Source: Proteobacteria bacterium UBA5122 (lineage in GTDB: Bacteria > Pseudomonadota > Gammaproteobacteria > Tenderiales > Tenderiaceae). From it: DNA of 13,893 nt. Position numbers and translations under genes: made by a program. Positions 9,580-13,893 of this stretch are shown in pieces. The notes below the pieces were generated by a model. That model had not been told where the DNA came from, did not search any database, and worked only from the letters and a program-made list of their open reading frames with translations. The stretch spans positions 1 to 13,893 of the forward strand of contig DHYU01000033.1 in NCBI GenBank assembly GCA_002415485.1, written 5' to 3'. Within the stretch, counting starts at the first letter, position 1; each line of letters starts with the position of its first letter.

Positions 9580-9604
9580 CCTTCCATGTAAGGGGAATTA
9601 ATCT

Positions 9605-11566
<1,962 letters not shown>

Positions 11567-11588
11567 TCTGGATTAGTTTGCAGTTGGT

Positions 11589-11615
11589 AAACGCCCTGTT
11601 TTACAGGGCGTTTTT
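11589..11615 (+). terminator. Intrinsic terminator after ftsH
   Basis: ACGCCCTGT at 11591-11599 pairs perfectly with ACAGGGCGT at 11603-11611 around a TTT loop. Two more A-T pairs extend the base of the stem, and a run of five T residues (11611-11615) follows. This is the clearest terminator in the window. It ends 22 bases before the folP start, leaving no room for a promoter between it and folP. Confidence 0.92.
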
Positions 11616-11637
11616 GCGTTTTGGGGAGTGAGTTTGC

Positions 11638-12465
11638 ATGCTGGATTTTTCCCGCCCGAGGGTCATGGGAATATTAAATGTGACCTCGGATTCGTTCTTT
11701 GACGGAGGACGTTATCTGGGGCTGGATAAAGCGGTTACGCGTGTTGAACAGATGGTGGCCGAAGGGGTTGATATTGTCGATGTGGGTGGTGAGTCGACCC
11801 GACCTGGGGCGACACCGGTCAGTGTCGAGCAGGAGATTGCGCGCGTGGTGCCTATCATTGAGGCTGTGCGCCGGGTTTCTGATGTCGCTATCTCTGTCGA
11901 TACCAGTAAGCCGGAGGTGATGTCTGCTGCGGTGGCGGCCGGCGCGAGCATGTTGAATGATGTGCGGGCGCTGCAGTTGCCTGGGGCGCTGGCGATGGCG
12001 GCTGAATTGAATGTGCCGGTCTGTCTGATGCATATGCAGGGGGAGCCGGGTACGATGCAGCAGCGACCGCATTATTATGATGTGGTGGGTGATGTGAAGG
12101 CCTTCTTGCTGGCACGTGTTGATGCCTGTTGTGCGGCAGGGATTGATCGTTCCCGGTTGTTGATTGATCCGGGGTTTGGGTTTGGTAAGACATTGCCGCA
12201 TAATCTCGCCCTGCTTAAGAATCTGGACTCCTTTGCGGAGCTTGGCTTGCCGTTGTTGGCAGGAATCTCCCGCAAGTCTATGATTGGCGCCATCCTGGGT
12301 GAGTGCCCGGTGGAAGGGCGTTTGTATGGTAGTTTGGCGGCCGCGCTGTTGGCCTTGAATAAGGGTGCCAAGGTGTTGCGGGTGCATGATGTGGCGCCGA
12401 CAGTGGATGTGCTGAAGGTGTTTTTGGCGACTGAGATGGAAGAGAGTGAGGTGACAAGTGGCTGA
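11638..12465 (+). CDS. folP: Dihydropteroate synthase FolP
   Basis: A 275-residue DHPS (E. coli 282). It condenses 6-hydroxymethyl-dihydropterin pyrophosphate with p-aminobenzoate to give dihydropteroate in folate synthesis, and is the sulfonamide target; cytoplasmic TIM barrel. Visible signatures are VMGILNVT at about 9-16, GGESTRPGA at about 50-58 (the pABA/sulfonamide loop, with the usual Thr and Pro), SVDTSKPEV, MHMQGEPGTMQ, LIDPGFGFGKT, GISRKSMIG and the closing RVHDV. One oddity is that the first loop reads TSDSFFDGG, where E. coli and most relatives have TPDSFSDGG. The ATG at 11638 has GGGGAG at 11623-11628 as ribosome site. The stop overlaps the glmM start by 8 bases, so the pair is translationally linked. 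A strong terminator stands just upstream, so expression depends on readthrough or on a promoter inside ftsH. Confidence 0.98.
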   Translation: MLDFSRPRVMGILNVTSDSFFDGGRYLGLDKAVTRVEQMVAEGVDIVDVGGESTRPGATPVSVEQEIARVVPIIEAVRRVSDVAISVDTSKPEVMSAAVAAGASMLNDVRALQLPGALAMAAELNVPVCLMHMQGEPGTMQQRPHYYDVVGDVKAFLLARVDACCAAGIDRSRLLIDPGFGFGKTLPHNLALLKNLDSFAELGLPLLAGISRKSMIGAILGECPVEGRLYGSLAAALLALNKGAKVLRVHDVAPTVDVLKVFLATEMEESEVTSG

Positions 12466-13819
12466 GCGTAGATATTTTGGGACTGACGGGGTGCGTGGCA
12501 AGGTAGGTCAGGCGCCGATTACGCCAGAGTTTGTGCTGAAGCTTGGTTGGGCGGCGGGCCGGGTGTTGGCGTCGAGTGACGGTGGCAAGCGCAGTCGTGT
12601 GCTGATCGGTAAAGACACCCGTATCTCAGGTTACATGTTCGAGTCTGTATTGGAGGCCGGATTAACGGCGGCAGGCGTCGATGCGCAAATGCTAGGCCCG
12701 ATGCCGACACCAGGTATTGCCTATCTGACCCGTACCTTGCGGGCAAAGGCCGGGATTGTGATCAGTGCCTCACACAATCCTTATTACGATAATGGCATCA
12801 AGTTTTTCTCCGCAGATGGTACGAAGCTGCCGGATGAGGTTGAGTTGGCGATCGAAGCAGAGATGGATCGTGAGATGGTGACGGTAGCCTCGGATCGTTT
12901 GGGTAAGGCGAGTCGCGTGGTCGATGCGGCTGGTCGTTACATCGAATTCTGTAAGAGTACCGTGCCTTCACGTTTGAATCTGCGAGGCATGAAGATCGTG
13001 GTTGATTGTGCCAATGGGGCAACCTATGACGTGGCGCCTGCAGTGTTCTCTGAGCTGGGAGCAACGGTCTATACGATTGGTGATGAGCCTGATGGTTTGA
13101 ATATCAATGAAAAATGTGGCTCGACTGCACCTCAGGCCTTGCAGAAGGCTGTACTGGAGCGAGGGGCAGACCTCGGGGTTGCGCTGGATGGTGATGGTGA
13201 TCGTGTAGTGCTGGTGGATGAGCATGGTGAGGTGCTCGATGGTGATGAGTTGTTGTACATCATGGCGTGCGCGCGTCTTGGGAATGCAAATTTCGAGGGC
13301 GAGGTCGTCGGTACGGTGATGAGTAATCTCGGTCTCGAGCATGCGCTGGCGGAGAAGGGGGTGAAGTTGCATCGGGCGGCCGTGGGCGATCGTTATGTGA
13401 TGGAAAAGCTGCGCGAAGGTAATCTCAGTCTTGGTGGTGAATCATCCGGGCACATTATCTGCCTGGATCGCACGACGACGGGGGATGGTATTGTTGCGGC
13501 GCTCCAGGTGCTGGTGGCACTGGTTGATAGTCATGGTCCCCTGAGCGCCCTCAAGGCAGGTATGCGTAAATATCCGCAGTTGATGATCAATGTGCGTACC
13601 GAGCAGCGATTTGATTTTGCAAAGTCTAAGGCGGTCGCTGATGCGCAAAAGGCGGTCGAAACTGAGCTTGCTGGCCGTGGGCGAATCTTGTTGCGTGCAT
13701 CAGGAACAGAACCGGTGATTCGGGTGATGGTTGAGGGTCAGGATGCTGCCCAGGTAGAGGCCAGTGCGCGTCAATTGGCGGCGGCAGTTGAGGCAGCATA
13801 TAACGCCCAGCACGGCTAA
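12458..13819 (+). CDS. glmM: Phosphoglucosamine mutase GlmM
   Basis: A 453-residue alpha-D-phosphohexomutase. It converts glucosamine-6-phosphate to glucosamine-1-phosphate, a step towards UDP-N-acetylglucosamine for peptidoglycan and lipopolysaccharide, in the cytoplasm. All four family motifs are present: the phosphoserine loop ISASHNPYYDNGIKF with S105 as the serine that must be phosphorylated, the magnesium loop DGDGDR (D244, D246, D248), the sugar-binding loop GGESSGH (326-332), and the phosphate-binding loop RASGTEPVIRV starting at R413. The start is GTG 12458, inside the end of folP, with AGGTGA at 12449-12454 as ribosome site, and gives MAERRYFGTDGVRG, matching the family N-terminus. 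The length is normal, and folP-glmM order is as in E. coli and Pseudomonas. Confidence 0.99.
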   Translation: MAERRYFGTDGVRGKVGQAPITPEFVLKLGWAAGRVLASSDGGKRSRVLIGKDTRISGYMFESVLEAGLTAAGVDAQMLGPMPTPGIAYLTRTLRAKAGIVISASHNPYYDNGIKFFSADGTKLPDEVELAIEAEMDREMVTVASDRLGKASRVVDAAGRYIEFCKSTVPSRLNLRGMKIVVDCANGATYDVAPAVFSELGATVYTIGDEPDGLNINEKCGSTAPQALQKAVLERGADLGVALDGDGDRVVLVDEHGEVLDGDELLYIMACARLGNANFEGEVVGTVMSNLGLEHALAEKGVKLHRAAVGDRYVMEKLREGNLSLGGESSGHIICLDRTTTGDGIVAALQVLVALVDSHGPLSALKAGMRKYPQLMINVRTEQRFDFAKSKAVADAQKAVETELAGRGRILLRASGTEPVIRVMVEGQDAAQVEASARQLAAAVEAAYNAQHG

Positions 13820-13893
13820 CGGATTGATTGCATATGCTATTAATAATATTTGATTTATTTCATTTGTGACTGTAAGCTTTCGATTCTTTTTTG
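13820..13893. other. AT-rich gap after glmM, no gene seen
   Basis: These 74 bases are much richer in A and T than the rest of the window. They contain an 8-base palindrome (GCATATGC, 13830-13837) and a closing T run, but no stem that would make a convincing terminator. The composition suits a promoter region for the next gene (tpiA or secG would be expected from relatives), but I found no well-spaced -35/-10 pair. Confidence 0.35.

Overview
The window looks like an ordinary housekeeping stretch of a gammaproteobacterial chromosome with moderately high G+C. Every protein read here most resembles its E. coli or Pseudomonas counterpart. The gene order dnaK-dnaJ-dapB-carA-carB-greA-(DUF4149 gene)-yhbY-rlmE-ftsH-folP-glmM is, from my knowledge of the group, the order found in Pseudomonas and relatives. 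E. coli keeps only parts of it (dnaK-dnaJ; dapB-carA-carB; yhbY/rlmE-ftsH-folP-glmM). I cannot name the genus from sequence alone. I see no mobile element, tRNA, rRNA, CRISPR array, phage gene or toxin-antitoxin pair, and no gene-free stretch longer than about 160 bases.

Layout. (1) 2-1957: the 3' end of dnaK and complete dnaJ, the Hsp70 chaperone pair, separated by a long perfect hairpin. (2) 1988-2791: dapB (lysine and diaminopimelate synthesis), about 30 bases after dnaJ. (3) 2792-2950: a control region with a good sigma-70-type promoter followed by an intrinsic terminator immediately before carA, an arrangement that suggests attenuation. (4) 2951-8306: carA and carB (carbamoyl phosphate for arginine and pyrimidines), greA (transcript cleavage factor, ATGA overlap with carB) and a four-helix DUF4149 membrane protein, probably one transcript. 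(5) 8299-8598, minus strand: yhbY, tail-to-tail with the DUF4149 gene (8-base overlap). (6) 8616-9513: a small unrecognised two-helix membrane protein overlapping rlmE (23S rRNA 2'-O-methyltransferase). (7) 9605-11566: ftsH, the membrane AAA protease, ending in a strong terminator. (8) 11638-13819: folP and glmM overlapping by 8 bases (folate synthesis and cell-wall amino-sugar synthesis). The last 74 bases are AT-rich and hold no gene that I can see.

How they fit together: DnaK, DnaJ, FtsH and RlmE belong to the sigma-32 heat-shock regulon in E. coli, and YhbY and RlmE both act on the large ribosomal subunit. DapB, CarAB, FolP and GlmM supply precursors for cell wall, nucleotides, arginine and folate. 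Four of the twelve starts I assign are not ATG (carA TTG; yhbY, ftsH and glmM GTG). I found no convincing new system. The points most worth checking are the carA leader, the unknown small gene before rlmE, and the altered pterin loop of FolP.
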